This document shows positions 9,197 to 16,901 of a DNA stretch of 64,000 nt, piece after piece. The notes beneath the pieces were generated by a model. The model saw only the letters and a list, made by a program, of their open reading frames with translations, was not told where the DNA came from and did not search any database. The stretch spans positions 2,101,001 to 2,165,000 of the forward strand of contig NZ_CP129971.1 of NCBI RefSeq assembly GCF_030503855.1, written 5' to 3'. Every line of letters begins with the position of its first letter. Position 1 is the first letter of the stretch. The stretch is from Marivirga salinae (lineage in GTDB: Bacteria > Bacteroidota > Bacteroidia > Cytophagales > Cyclobacteriaceae). Made by a program: the position numbers and the translations under genes.

Positions 9197-9238
9197 TGCA
9201 TACCCTTCGGGATACGCACCATACACAGAACGTTAGAG
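9179..9238 (+). other. attC6, 60 bp, canonical short form
   Basis: The site runs from ACACAAC to GTTAGAG. GTGTATGATGCATACCC and GGGATACGCACCATACAC form the stem around a TTC turn, with unpaired bases in one arm as in classical attC sites. It is the only site in the array of the size seen in clinical and Vibrio integrons. Confidence 0.85.
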
Positions 9239-9257
9239 ACAATTAGTCCCAACTAAA

Positions 9258-9740
9258 ATGCAGTCGATAATAGACATAGATAAAGAAAGTTTTAAAACAC
9301 AATTAATTGAGTTAAAGAAAAACCTCAGAAAGGACTCTTTTGGATTCATCAAAGATTTCAACATAAATTTCAATAATGTAGAAATGGTAGAAGATACTTT
9401 TAAGGTTACTCGGAATGCAAATATGCTAAACCCATTTAGAGGTACTGGACAAATTATTGGACAACTGAATGAGTCAAATAAATCCGAAACAATCATAGAC
9501 TATATAGTAAAACCAGAAATTAGCCTAACTCAATATTATATTTTCTTATCGTTGTTCTTTGCGGCTTGGTTGGCATATTCTATTTATTTAGGAGACTTGT
9601 TATTATCTGCAATTGGATTAGTAGCAACAGGACTAATTTTCTTATTTATTTATCTTCTCAATAGATTCCAGATAAATAGTCTAAACAATTATTTTCAGAA
9701 AGTTCTGAACCAAATAAAAACAGGCTCTAACATTCACTAA
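9258..9740 (+). CDS. Hypothetical membrane protein (cassette 7)
   Basis: 160 residues. The first 85 are soluble and strand-rich (IKDFNINFNNVEMVEDTFKV, GTGQIIGQLNES). Two adjacent membrane helices follow (about 92-108 and 112-135), then a short amphipathic tail. The stop is inside the 5' arm of attC7, so the final residues SNIH come from the recombination site. A soluble domain followed by a helical hairpin suggests a membrane-tethered sensor or toxin-like protein, but nothing specific supports a role. Confidence 0.7.
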   Translation: MQSIIDIDKESFKTQLIELKKNLRKDSFGFIKDFNINFNNVEMVEDTFKVTRNANMLNPFRGTGQIIGQLNESNKSETIIDYIVKPEISLTQYYIFLSLFFAAWLAYSIYLGDLLLSAIGLVATGLIFLFIYLLNRFQINSLNNYFQKVLNQIKTGSNIH

Positions 9741-9942
9741 AAATGCATTTGCTTACTGCATCTAGCAAAGTGAAGCGGTAAAACTCCACAAAGCCAAACT
9801 GATGATTTCATTTAGATTTATGGCAAGCATTCAGCTTGGTTTACTTCTTTTCTCTTTCAATTATTGTGGTTATGGTTTGGCTTCGCTACTTTAGTATTTC
9901 ATCAGCGAAGTGTAGCAAACGCATTTTAGCTTCGCGTTAGGT
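9725..9942 (+). other. attC7, 218 bp (beta family)
   Basis: The site runs from CTCTAAC to GTTAGGT. Its arms AAAAATGCATTTGCTTACTGC and GTGTAGCAAACGCATTTTAGC match attC2 and attC13 closely. Confidence 0.85.
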
Positions 9943-9949
9943 TTTATTT

Positions 9950-10588
9950 ATGAGCCAGAAATTAGAGAAAAATATCACCAAAGTATTTCATGGGGCTTTA
10001 TTAGTATCCTTCCTTACTATTGCTATTCCAATAGTTTTTGCTCTTATAACTAATTACAATCAACCAACTGTAATCATCTGGTACATCGGCTACGCAAACC
10101 TTTTTGTGCTTTGGCCCTTGATTATAATATCTCTCATTGGATCGGTTATTCTACACTTCAAATATCATGGCTTATCTAGAGGAACAGAGAAATCCTCAGT
10201 AAGAGTATTAAGTGCGATTTTGGCAGTAGCGATAGTTTACCTGGGAACTAATGAACTTAAATTCCAAAACAACCAATTGGATGTGACTTTTAAAAACAAC
10301 TCATCTGAAATTATTAAGCATATTAGGTTGTTTGGTAGAGGTGCACTCACTGAACTTGATTCACTTGCACCCTTTTCTGATACAACTGTAATATTCAGAG
10401 GTAAATCAATTCTTAGAAAGATTGATAACGACTATGAAAATGAAGTAACTCTTCTTTACTACACCGATTCAACACATTTCAGACAACCAATCCTTCAAGG
10501 CTTTGGAAGATGGAGAGTATTTAATGGGCCATTTCAACTTAATTTCTATGGTCCTGATTCTGTTGAATTAAACTACTTGAAAAAATGA
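9950..10588 (+). CDS. Hypothetical membrane protein (cassette 8)
   Basis: 212 residues with three membrane helices in the first half (about 15-35, 42-68, 82-100), then a periplasmic-looking strand-rich domain of about 100 residues containing FKNNSSEIIKHIRLFGRGAL and a Phe/Tyr-rich end (GPFQLNFYGPDSVELNY). The domain reads like a small beta-sandwich. The ATG is only 13 nt after the recombination point, the shortest leader in the array, so its promoter must lie in or before attC7. Function unknown. Confidence 0.7.
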   Translation: MSQKLEKNITKVFHGALLVSFLTIAIPIVFALITNYNQPTVIIWYIGYANLFVLWPLIIISLIGSVILHFKYHGLSRGTEKSSVRVLSAILAVAIVYLGTNELKFQNNQLDVTFKNNSSEIIKHIRLFGRGALTELDSLAPFSDTTVIFRGKSILRKIDNDYENEVTLLYYTDSTHFRQPILQGFGRWRVFNGPFQLNFYGPDSVELNYLKK

Positions 10589-10592
10589 CAAA

Positions 10593-10742
10593 ACCTAACA
10601 TTCTGTATAAATCATGGCTATTAGTAGGTTATTGATACTTCAGTTCTTCATAGAGAGCCCGTCAATCCTGCGGATTGCCTCGGTAGTTAATTGAAATTTT
10701 ATTACTTTTAATCAGCCACGAATTTATAAAGTGGCGTTGTGT
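10593..10742 (+). other. attC8, 150 bp (alpha family)
   Basis: The site runs from ACCTAAC to GTTGTGT. It shares arms and loop with attC5. The cassette-8 border pair (AAAACCTAAC here, GTTAGGTTTT at 9936) is a perfect 10-base complement. Confidence 0.85.
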
Positions 10743-10766
10743 GTAACCTAAAATATTTTCAGAATT

Positions 10767-11456
10767 ATGAAAAAAATTATATGTGTTTTTCTTCTGACAA
10801 TAGTAATATTCTCTTGTAATACTAATGAGGATATAAATCTAGGTACACCAACCACGATTACAGGAAGTGTTAAAGATATTTACAACAATGAAAAAGTCTC
10901 AAACTATAAAATAGTTTTGAAAAAAACATATTACTGTGGAGGAGGGTGGAGTTTTGGTGGGGATGGTATTTGTTCTGAAGAAATTTTAGAGATAGAATCT
11001 GATTTGAATGGTTATTTTGAGTTTGAATTCAACTATTTAATAGAAGACCCTGAAAATGAACGTTACTTTATAAGCAGTAACTATATTAATTACCCTTACA
11101 ATGTTCATAACCAAACAGGAGAAATACAAAGGGGAGAAATAAATAAAATTGATATTGAAGTTTGGAAACCTATCAAAGTAACTCTGAACTTAACTTTAAA
11201 AAATAATCATTCACCTCCATTAATATCTGAAATAAGACAGGATAATGGAAATAAATCTATTTCAGAATTTACATACAGTAAAGATACTACAAGAGAAATA
11301 GGATTATTTATTGAACCTCAACAAGAATCTTCATTAATATTTAGATATAATGAAGATTATTCTAATGGCGGACTGCATCAAATGATCGGCTTAGAATTCA
11401 AATCTTCACTTAATGATACAACTATATATTCAACTGTTGATTGTAATACTTTTTAG
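10767..11456 (+). CDS. Hypothetical lipoprotein with carboxypeptidase-regulatory-like domain (cassette 9)
   Basis: 229 residues. MKKIICVFLLTIVIFSC is a lipoprotein signal (lipobox VIFSC). The mature part starts with TTITGSVKDIYNNEKVSNYKI, the opening of a CarboxypepD_reg-like beta-sandwich in which an N-terminal 'GxVxD' strand is followed by a variable loop, here with a Gly-rich CGGGWSFGGDG segment and two cysteines nearby. A second strand-rich region follows (KVTLNLTLKNNH). Such domains are common in surface lipoproteins of the phylum. The actual role is unknown. Confidence 0.7.
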   Translation: MKKIICVFLLTIVIFSCNTNEDINLGTPTTITGSVKDIYNNEKVSNYKIVLKKTYYCGGGWSFGGDGICSEEILEIESDLNGYFEFEFNYLIEDPENERYFISSNYINYPYNVHNQTGEIQRGEINKIDIEVWKPIKVTLNLTLKNNHSPPLISEIRQDNGNKSISEFTYSKDTTREIGLFIEPQQESSLIFRYNEDYSNGGLHQMIGLEFKSSLNDTTIYSTVDCNTF

Positions 11457-11541
11457 ATGTTTATAAACTGCACTTAGATTGACTGAAAGACTAAATATCA
11501 GACCCTGAATAGAATAGAGATTAACTAATTGAAAAGGCTAC

Positions 11542-11671
11542 ACACAACACGAGGCTAAAAACAATGGCGATGTACAGGTAATTAAAAATTTCTCGCTTTT
11601 TATTACCTTTATTTGTGACAGCTAATGAAGTGGTTTAAATCCGCCACAGTTTTTTAGCCCAGTCGTTGGGC
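11542..11671 (+). other. attC9, 130 bp
   Basis: The site runs from ACACAAC to GTTGGGC. Arms AACACGAGGCTAAAAACAAT and CAGTTTTTTAGCCCAGTCGTT pair with bulges. It begins 85 bp after the stop of the lipoprotein gene. Confidence 0.75.
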
Positions 11672-11766
11672 ATAACACCCACGCATTAAAGAGTAAAAAT
11701 AAAAACTGCAGATATCAGAAAATCTGACATTTATTATTTTACTTGAATTATAGAAATCTGTTTTAA

Positions 11767-12579
11767 ATGAATTTACATAGGTCAATCGGCTATACTTCTG
11801 ACTGGTATCACACGTTCTTATTAAGCCTAATATTGGCAACAACGATTGTAGTCGTTCTAATTTTTCTTCAACCATTTGATATTTACACGAATCAAATAGA
11901 GTATAAAAACATCAAGCTGGTTGGTTATGGTATTTGTATCATCCTACCAATATTATTGATTCATGTTTTAGAAGAGTTTTGGTATAGATTCACACTTGGA
12001 AAATGGCATATTTATCAAGAGCTAGTAATCTTGGTTTTGGGATTTTTATTGATTTCAAGTACTGCCTATTTCTATAATGTTTTAGTTGTCAATGACCTTA
12101 ATATTAAACTGAATCATATGCTGCAATGGTTCACAAACTTCGGTTTACCCTTTGTCCCTATTTTTATTCCATTTTGGGTCTATCTTCGATTAAGGTTTAG
12201 TAAAATTATTGTACAACCAGACATTGATAAAAAGGAAAAGACAATTTCGATAGAAGGGTATAACCAAAATGAAGTAGTAGAATTCCTGGAAAAAGATTTT
12301 CTTATGGCAAGAGCACAATCAAATTATGTGGACATTTACTACATAAAAAATGAATTGCCTAAAAAAGAAATAATCCGATCAAAATTTGTTGATATAAAAA
12401 ATAAAATTCTATCAGCAGAACAAGTCCATAGGTCATACTTAGTAAATCCTTTACAGATAAATCAGATATATGGAAATACCCGTAAAGGTTACATCAAGAT
12501 AACTAAATTGGAAGAAGAGGTTCCTGTATCACCAAAATACTTTTTAGGGATAAAAAAGTATCTGCAAAATCAACCTTAA
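11767..12579 (+). CDS. LytTR-family transcriptional regulator with membrane domain (cassette 10, gene 1)
   Basis: 270 residues. Four membrane helices fill residues about 17-140. A LytTR DNA-binding domain follows at about 170-265: FLMARAQSNYVDIYY, then IRSKFVDIKNKIL, VHRSYLVNPLQINQI and VSPKYFLGIKKYL. Membrane-anchored LytTR regulators without a receiver domain are common in Bacteroidota. It starts 101 nt inside the cassette and shares it with the next gene, since no attC lies between them. Putative targets are not visible. Family call is firm; what it controls is unknown. Confidence 0.85.
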   Translation: MNLHRSIGYTSDWYHTFLLSLILATTIVVVLIFLQPFDIYTNQIEYKNIKLVGYGICIILPILLIHVLEEFWYRFTLGKWHIYQELVILVLGFLLISSTAYFYNVLVVNDLNIKLNHMLQWFTNFGLPFVPIFIPFWVYLRLRFSKIIVQPDIDKKEKTISIEGYNQNEVVEFLEKDFLMARAQSNYVDIYYIKNELPKKEIIRSKFVDIKNKILSAEQVHRSYLVNPLQINQIYGNTRKGYIKITKLEEEVPVSPKYFLGIKKYLQNQP

Positions 12580-12702
12580 AAGTCAAGCTGATTTCACAAC
12601 CTTCAAACTCATCCCAAAAGCTTCAAATCTGTCACTTAGTTTTTTTCATAAAGTAACTGCTCACGTTCTTTACCAGAATACTATTGTAATCTAATTAAAG
12701 AA

Positions 12703-13686
12703 ATGAACAAAAAACTTAAAAATTTATCACTGGCAGCAGTCATCATTCTTGGCCTTTTATTTACCAGCTGGAAGGTCTTTAACTATTATTGGAGAACCAA
12801 AAACACTGTAAGTACATTTAAGAATTTTAAAGAACCTAAAACCGTGAGCTATTCTAATATAAAGTGGGTTTCAGGATCATATGGAGATTTAAAAACGGAT
12901 ATAAGTTCCTTTTTCGTAAAGGTAAAGCTAAATGGTATTGATGATTCTTTCTATATGCAGTTTGATACTGGGACGTCTCAAAGTAAACTCTATGGTAAAA
13001 CTTTAAATGCCTTAAAATTAAAGTATCCTTCTTTTGAGTTCAAAAAAAGTCAGTCTGGTAATTATTGGTTAGAGTCTTCAACCTTATCAATAGGATCCGT
13101 TAGTCTCCAAGCAGACAATTTGTTGGTCTTATCCGAGCTCGGGAGTGCCGAAATAGATAGTTCATTTACGGTGCTAGGTACGATTGGTTATGATGCCATT
13201 TTTGGGAGGAAATTACTACTCGATTTCAAGAAAAATAAATTAGCCATTACAAATCATAACCTCAAAGAGCTAGAATATAAATTTAATGAAATTAAAGGCG
13301 CTAGTGTAAATCAATTCCCAATCTTATTCCCTGCAGAAGTTGATGGTGAGAATGTGCAGCTGACATACGATACAGGCTCTAGCATGTTTCCACTCATCGT
13401 AGATAATCAAAAACTGCAAAATTTAGAAAGCGCTGGATCGATAGATACGTTATGTTGCATAACTAGCTGGGGAAAATCTTATGATTTTTATAGAAGAAAG
13501 TTAAACACTGATATCACGGTAGGAAAATTAATTGAAGAGAAACCTTATGTGTACTCTTCAAATAGTATGTCTCCATATGATTTCTTTCCCAATTGGTTAA
13601 TGATGGGACTAGCAGGAAATAAAATGTTCTTAAATGAAGTGATTTTAATAGATACTGAGAATAATATTTTTGGAATAGGTGAATGA
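12703..13686 (+). CDS. Retropepsin/pepsin-like aspartyl protease family protein (cassette 10, gene 2)
   Basis: 327 residues with an N-terminal membrane helix (about 9-25) that anchors or exports it. Two aspartyl-protease motifs are present, QFDTGTSQSKLY (about residue 86) and TYDTGSSMFPLIVD (about 225), each in the DTG(S/T) context expected of the two lobes. GTIGYDAIFGRKLLLDF and LMMGLAGNKMFL resemble the conserved strand after each lobe. Activity is plausible but not shown. It follows the LytTR gene by 123 bp with no palindrome between, so both probably travel in one 2.2-kb cassette. Confidence 0.75.
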   Translation: MNKKLKNLSLAAVIILGLLFTSWKVFNYYWRTKNTVSTFKNFKEPKTVSYSNIKWVSGSYGDLKTDISSFFVKVKLNGIDDSFYMQFDTGTSQSKLYGKTLNALKLKYPSFEFKKSQSGNYWLESSTLSIGSVSLQADNLLVLSELGSAEIDSSFTVLGTIGYDAIFGRKLLLDFKKNKLAITNHNLKELEYKFNEIKGASVNQFPILFPAEVDGENVQLTYDTGSSMFPLIVDNQKLQNLESAGSIDTLCCITSWGKSYDFYRRKLNTDITVGKLIEEKPYVYSSNSMSPYDFFPNWLMMGLAGNKMFLNEVILIDTENNIFGIGE

Positions 13687-13695
13687 TATAAACTT

Positions 13696-13826
13696 TGCCA
13701 ACACTAAATATAGGTCATTAGGCAAATAGTGCTAAATTTCAAAATGATTACATTTAAGAAAATTTGTGCGGATTTGGTGGCTTGGAGCCTTGAAGAGCCC
13801 AAAGCCCTATATTCTTAATGTTGTAG
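13696..13826 (+). other. attC10, 131 bp
   Basis: The site runs from TGCCAAC to GTTGTAG. AACACTAAATATAGG pairs with CCTATATTCTTAATGTT. The complement to the cassette start (GTTGGGCA at 11665) is imperfect by one base, weaker than in the other cassettes. Confidence 0.7.
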
Positions 13827-13855
13827 CCAATAGGGGTACTGTAAAAAAACAGTAA

Positions 13856-14650
13856 ATGAACAAAACTATATTTGAGATTACCAAAATGGACTGTCCTTCG
13901 GAAGAAAACCTAATCCGAATGAAACTGGAAGGAATTTCGAGTGTTGCGAATTTGGACTTTGACATTCCTAATCGAAAATTGACTGTTTTTCACAGAGGAG
14001 AAATTGACCAAATCGAAAAATTCGTTCTCGAATTGAATTTAGGCGGAAAGAAAATTTCAACAGAACAAACCAATCAAACAGAATTTAAAGAAAATACAAA
14101 CCAGAGAAAACTACTTTGGATAGTACTTGGAATCAATTTTTCCTTTTTCCTTATTGAAATGACATCTGGACTAATTTCAAAATCAATGGGATTAGTTGCT
14201 GACAGTTTGGATATGCTCGCAGACTCGTTTGTTTATGGGATCAGTCTGTTTGCGGTTGGCGGAACTTTGTCAAGAAAAAAGCGGATAGCCAAGCTTGCTG
14301 GTTATTTTCAAATAACGCTTGCGATTATCGGATTTGTAGAAGTATTAAGAAGGTTTTTTGGAGCAGAAAAACTACCTGACTTTTCGACAATGATAGTTGT
14401 CTCGATTTTCGCACTTATCGCAAATGGAATTTGTTTGTATTTGCTGCAAAATTCAAAGAGTAAGGACGAAGCTCATATGAAAGCAAGTATGATTTTCACT
14501 TCAAATGATGTGGTTATCAATCTGGGAGTAATAACAGCTGGAGTTTTGGTAAATTGGTTAAACTCTAATAAGCCTGACTTGATAATCGGGACAATCGTTT
14601 TTGGTTTGGTAATTCAAGGAGCAATAAGAATATTAAAACTTGGAAAATGA
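13856..14650 (+). CDS. HMA-CDF cation transporter (cassette 11)
   Basis: 264 residues. The first 65 form an HMA-like ferredoxin fold (IFEITKMDCPSEENLIRMKL) in which the usual CxxC metal site is reduced to one Cys. Five to six membrane helices follow. VADSLDMLADSFVYG in helix 2 holds the Asp pair typical of CDF efflux proteins, and FTSNDVVINLGVI supplies an Asn/Asp pair in helix 5. The usual cytoplasmic C-terminal domain of CDF proteins is absent, as the protein ends after the last helix. It probably exports a divalent metal or acts as a metallochaperone-coupled carrier; the substrate cannot be told. Confidence 0.75.
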   Translation: MNKTIFEITKMDCPSEENLIRMKLEGISSVANLDFDIPNRKLTVFHRGEIDQIEKFVLELNLGGKKISTEQTNQTEFKENTNQRKLLWIVLGINFSFFLIEMTSGLISKSMGLVADSLDMLADSFVYGISLFAVGGTLSRKKRIAKLAGYFQITLAIIGFVEVLRRFFGAEKLPDFSTMIVVSIFALIANGICLYLLQNSKSKDEAHMKASMIFTSNDVVINLGVITAGVLVNWLNSNKPDLIIGTIVFGLVIQGAIRILKLGK

Positions 14651-14663
14651 AAAAAATCACTGT

Positions 14664-14792
14664 CTACAACATTATGTGTTATGAAAAGCCATAAGAATTC
14701 CAGCCAACCGTTTGTTCTATAAATTTACACTATTTATTCTAAACTGCTACTGCTCATACACGAGACCCTTAGCGGTAATGTAAGACAACGCG
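14664..14792 (+). other. attC11 half-site (decayed)
   Basis: CTACAAC at 14664 complements the cassette-11 start GTTGTAG at 13820 over seven bases, so a 5' half-site is present. The expected GTTRRRY right core is missing: the best matching region reads GGTAATGTAAGACAACG. The right end of the array therefore looks eroded or cut by later insertion. The end coordinate is approximate. Confidence 0.4.
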
Positions 14793-14863
14793 CAAAATCA
14801 ACATTTCACTAACAGACTAATCGAATTCAAAATAAGTTAATTCAAAAAAAAAAGTTGTATTTA

Positions 14864-14892
14864 GTTGTCGCGTATATTATATTTACGACAAC
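14864..14892. promoter_or_regulatory. Inverted repeat upstream of the VOC-EVE-marR operon, candidate MarR operator
   Basis: GTTGTCG and CGACAAC are exact 7-base inverted arms with a 15-base AT-rich spacer (centre-to-centre two helical turns), ending 15 bp before the ATG of the first gene. The spacer contains a TATATTTA stretch that could be the -7 box. A MarR protein encoded two genes downstream is the obvious candidate ligand. This is inference from position and symmetry. Confidence 0.5.
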
Positions 14893-14907
14893 AAAAATAT
14901 ATTTACA

Positions 14908-15276
14908 ATGAGACGATTAGAATTTGCATCTTTACAAGTGAGAGACTTAAAAGCATCCACAGAGTTTTACACTCAAAAATTAGGGTTTGAACTTTCTGAA
15001 ATGAATAATCCAGAAGCAACAATTTTCAAATTTAACAAAGGAGAAGCCAGCTTTGCCATAAGAACACCCATTGGAAGTATTGAAAATCAAGAACTTGGGA
15101 ACGGAGTTTCGGTTTGGTTTGCCATTGACGAAAAAATTGAAGATTTAAAAATTCGTCTACAACAAAATGGAGTCACAATTTTGGGCGACATTATGCAAAC
15201 ACCTTTTGGAAAAGCTTTGCACATAAAAGATTTGGACGGCTACAAGCTCACATTTTTGGAACAAACAAATAGTTGA
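14908..15276 (+). CDS. VOC-family (glyoxalase/bleomycin-resistance-like) protein
   Basis: 122 residues, one VOC module of two beta-alpha-beta-beta-beta units: LEFASLQVRDLKASTEFYTQ at the start, GFELSEMNNPEATIFKFN, then DIMQTPFGKALHIKDLDGYK and LTFLEQ at the end, where the final Glu is a metal ligand in many members. Some VOC proteins bind or degrade drugs, others are dioxygenases or lyases; the substrate is not predictable. It is first of three genes with 3-bp and then overlapping spacing, so it forms an operon with the EVE and MarR genes, which suggests a chemically induced response. Confidence 0.85.
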   Translation: MRRLEFASLQVRDLKASTEFYTQKLGFELSEMNNPEATIFKFNKGEASFAIRTPIGSIENQELGNGVSVWFAIDEKIEDLKIRLQQNGVTILGDIMQTPFGKALHIKDLDGYKLTFLEQTNS

Positions 15277-15279
15277 AAA

Positions 15280-15720
15280 ATGGGAAGTAGAGAAAACAAA
15301 TATTGGATAATTGTTGCATCAAAGGACCACGTAAAAACAGGAATAGCCGAAGGAATCGCTCAAGCCTGCCACGGAAAAGCATCACCATTGCGTAGAATGG
15401 AAAAGGGAGACTTTGTTATCTATTATTCGGGAAAACAAAGTTTTGGAAAACCCGAAAAATGCCAAGAATTCACTGCAATTGGGGAGGTTGAAGATGACGA
15501 AGTTTATTCTTTTCAAATGACCAAAGACTTTTGTCCTTTCAGAAGAAACATAACTTTTTTTGAAAGTAAAGATATTTCTATATTACCATTAATTGACAGC
15601 TTAGAATTTATAAAAAACAAACAAAAATGGGGCTATCCATTCCGCTCTGGTTTCTTTGAAGTTAACAAACACGACTTCGATTTAATTTCAAACCAAATGT
15701 TAGAAAACACTTATGCCTGA
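15280..15720 (+). CDS. EVE domain-containing protein
   Basis: 146 residues, essentially one EVE (PUA-like) domain: YWIIVASKDHVKTGIAEGI at the N-terminus, MEKGDFVIYYSGK, then FTAIGEVEDDEVY, with PFRRNITFFE and FRSGFFEVNKHDF later. EVE and related YTH/ASCH folds bind modified bases in nucleic acids. The gene starts 3 bp after the VOC stop and its last 8 bp overlap the MarR gene, so translation is probably coupled. Role in this operon unknown; a link to modified nucleic acid is family knowledge, not something seen here. Confidence 0.85.
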   Translation: MGSRENKYWIIVASKDHVKTGIAEGIAQACHGKASPLRRMEKGDFVIYYSGKQSFGKPEKCQEFTAIGEVEDDEVYSFQMTKDFCPFRRNITFFESKDISILPLIDSLEFIKNKQKWGYPFRSGFFEVNKHDFDLISNQMLENTYA

Positions 15721-16174
15721 AAAAATAGAATTTAAGTTTAAAAGCCCTAATGAAAGTCCAGGTTATTTATTGGCAAATCTAACTTTATTATGGCAACGCA
15801 AACAAAAGAAAATTTTAGACCCTTTGAATTTGACACATACACAATTTGTGCTTTTGGCATCATTGGGTTGGCTTTCAAGAGAAAATGATTTTGTAACACA
15901 AGTGGATATTGCAAATCAAGGAAATGCGGACAGAATGATGGTTTCCAAGGTTTTGAGAACCTTGGAAGAAAAGAAATTTATCCATAGACAAGAGCACCCA
16001 ACTGACACAAGAGCCAAAGTAATTAAATTGACAAATGAAGGTGCAGAAATTCTACAAAAAGCATTGATAGTTGTTGAAAATACCGATATAGAGTTCTTTT
16101 CAGTTTTAGGTAATAACTTACCTTCATTTAATAAGAATATGGCAAATTTGATTGACAAAAACAAAGATGAATAA
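15713..16174 (+). CDS. MarR-family transcriptional regulator
   Basis: 153 residues with the winged-helix MarR core: SPGYLLANLTLLWQRKQKK, THTQFVLLASLGWLS, DIANQGNADRMMVSKVLRTL (recognition helix) and KKFIHRQEHPTDTRAKVIKL (wing). It likely represses its own operon through the inverted repeat at 14864-14892. It overlaps the EVE gene by 8 bp. Such regulators usually respond to aromatic compounds, oxidants or antibiotics. Confidence 0.9.
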   Translation: MPEKIEFKFKSPNESPGYLLANLTLLWQRKQKKILDPLNLTHTQFVLLASLGWLSRENDFVTQVDIANQGNADRMMVSKVLRTLEEKKFIHRQEHPTDTRAKVIKLTNEGAEILQKALIVVENTDIEFFSVLGNNLPSFNKNMANLIDKNKDE

Positions 16175-16181
16175 AAGCACT

Positions 16182-16318
16182 AACCGTTTACAATGCATAT
16201 AAAAAATAGGCGAAATAGTAGTAAAAAAAGGTTTTAGACTCGTTTCGAACTTTATGCATAACCTAAAGGTTCGATTTTCCTAATCGCTTACATTACATGT
16301 ACTAATCGTTATTTTTAA
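16182..16318 (+). other. Possible decayed attC (attC12)
   Basis: CACTAACC at about 16182 and CTAATCGTTATTT at about 16300-16312 are positioned like R'' and R' cores about 130 bp apart, with partial pairing of TTTACAATGCAT and TTACATTACATG between them. The matching cassette start is not found, so this is weak. Confidence 0.3.
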
Positions 16319-16329
16319 AATAAATTTCT

Positions 16330-16896
16330 ATGCAAAATCCCTATTTATCAATTTGGACAAAACCAAAAGAAACATTCAGATTGTTTTTCAAAGAAAGACC
16401 TTCTAAGTCAGTCTACAAACTTCCATTTGTCGTATTAGGCATTTCTTTGGCACTCAATGTTGGACAAGACATTTTTCAAGTCTTAGGTGCTGATTCTTCC
16501 CTGACAACAAAAATATTAGTATACCTTTTTCTTACTCCATTCACAATTGGTTTAGTATTTCTCTTTATGGGATTGATTCAACCATGGATGATTAAGATTG
16601 TAGGAAATATTTGGAACGGTGAAGCTAGTAGAAAGGAGATAGCCAATGTAAATGCCTTATCTTATATACCTGCTTGTTTAATTGTCATTTATCAATTGAC
16701 ACTATTAATTATCGGTCAAGAACCTTCAACTGATAATATTAATATATTATTTCATTATGCTATATGGATACTTACGTTCAGTTTTTTTATTATTGGGTTA
16801 TCGATAGTACAGAAATTTAGTTATGGTATTGCTCTCTTAAATTTTTTCATTTCGATACTTCCTTTTATAATCTTAAGACTAATGTTAAGCTATTAA
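16330..16896 (+). CDS. YIP1-family membrane protein
   Basis: 188 residues with five membrane helices. The N-terminus NPYLSIWTKPKETFRLFF is the hallmark opening of bacterial Yip1-like proteins, and helices with the typical ANVNALSYIPACLIVIYQL segment follow. Function of bacterial members is unclear. It is followed by attC13, so it looks like a cassette gene. The bases before attC13 (CAGCTAAC) are not complementary to the sequence before this gene, but do fit the start of cassette 1 (GTTAGCT), suggesting past rearrangement. Confidence 0.75.
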   Translation: MQNPYLSIWTKPKETFRLFFKERPSKSVYKLPFVVLGISLALNVGQDIFQVLGADSSLTTKILVYLFLTPFTIGLVFLFMGLIQPWMIKIVGNIWNGEASRKEIANVNALSYIPACLIVIYQLTLLIIGQEPSTDNINILFHYAIWILTFSFFIIGLSIVQKFSYGIALLNFFISILPFIILRLMLSY

Positions 16897-16901
16897 AACA
16901 C

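Larger units (their letters stand above)
3528..14670 (+). mobile_element. Integron-type gene-cassette array without integrase (CALIN-like), about 11 cassettes
   Basis: Inferred cassette borders (after the G of G^TT) are 3528, 4725, 6423, 7148, 7995, 8591, 9233, 9937, 10737, 11666 and 13821; the last cassette has no clear right end. All genes point right. The start of each cassette is complementary to the 5' edge of its own 3' site. Examples are GTTAGCTCTC/GAGAGCTAAC, GTTATGCAC/GTGCATAAC, GTTGGCATCA/TGATGCCAAC, GTTAGGTTTT/AAAACCTAAC and GTTGTGTGTA/TACACACAAC. This is the footprint of a circular cassette opened inside its attC. The general organisation follows known integron biology; the absence of an integrase between 1 and 64000 is observed. 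Confidence 0.85.

Noticed and set aside
11654..11875. 73-codon minus-strand frame over attC9
   Set aside because: Antisense to an attC and the start of the LytTR gene, without any protein motif.
12580..12702. Possible attC between the LytTR and aspartyl protease genes
   Set aside because: No core pair GTT/AAC with complementary arms was found, so one two-gene cassette is the simpler reading.
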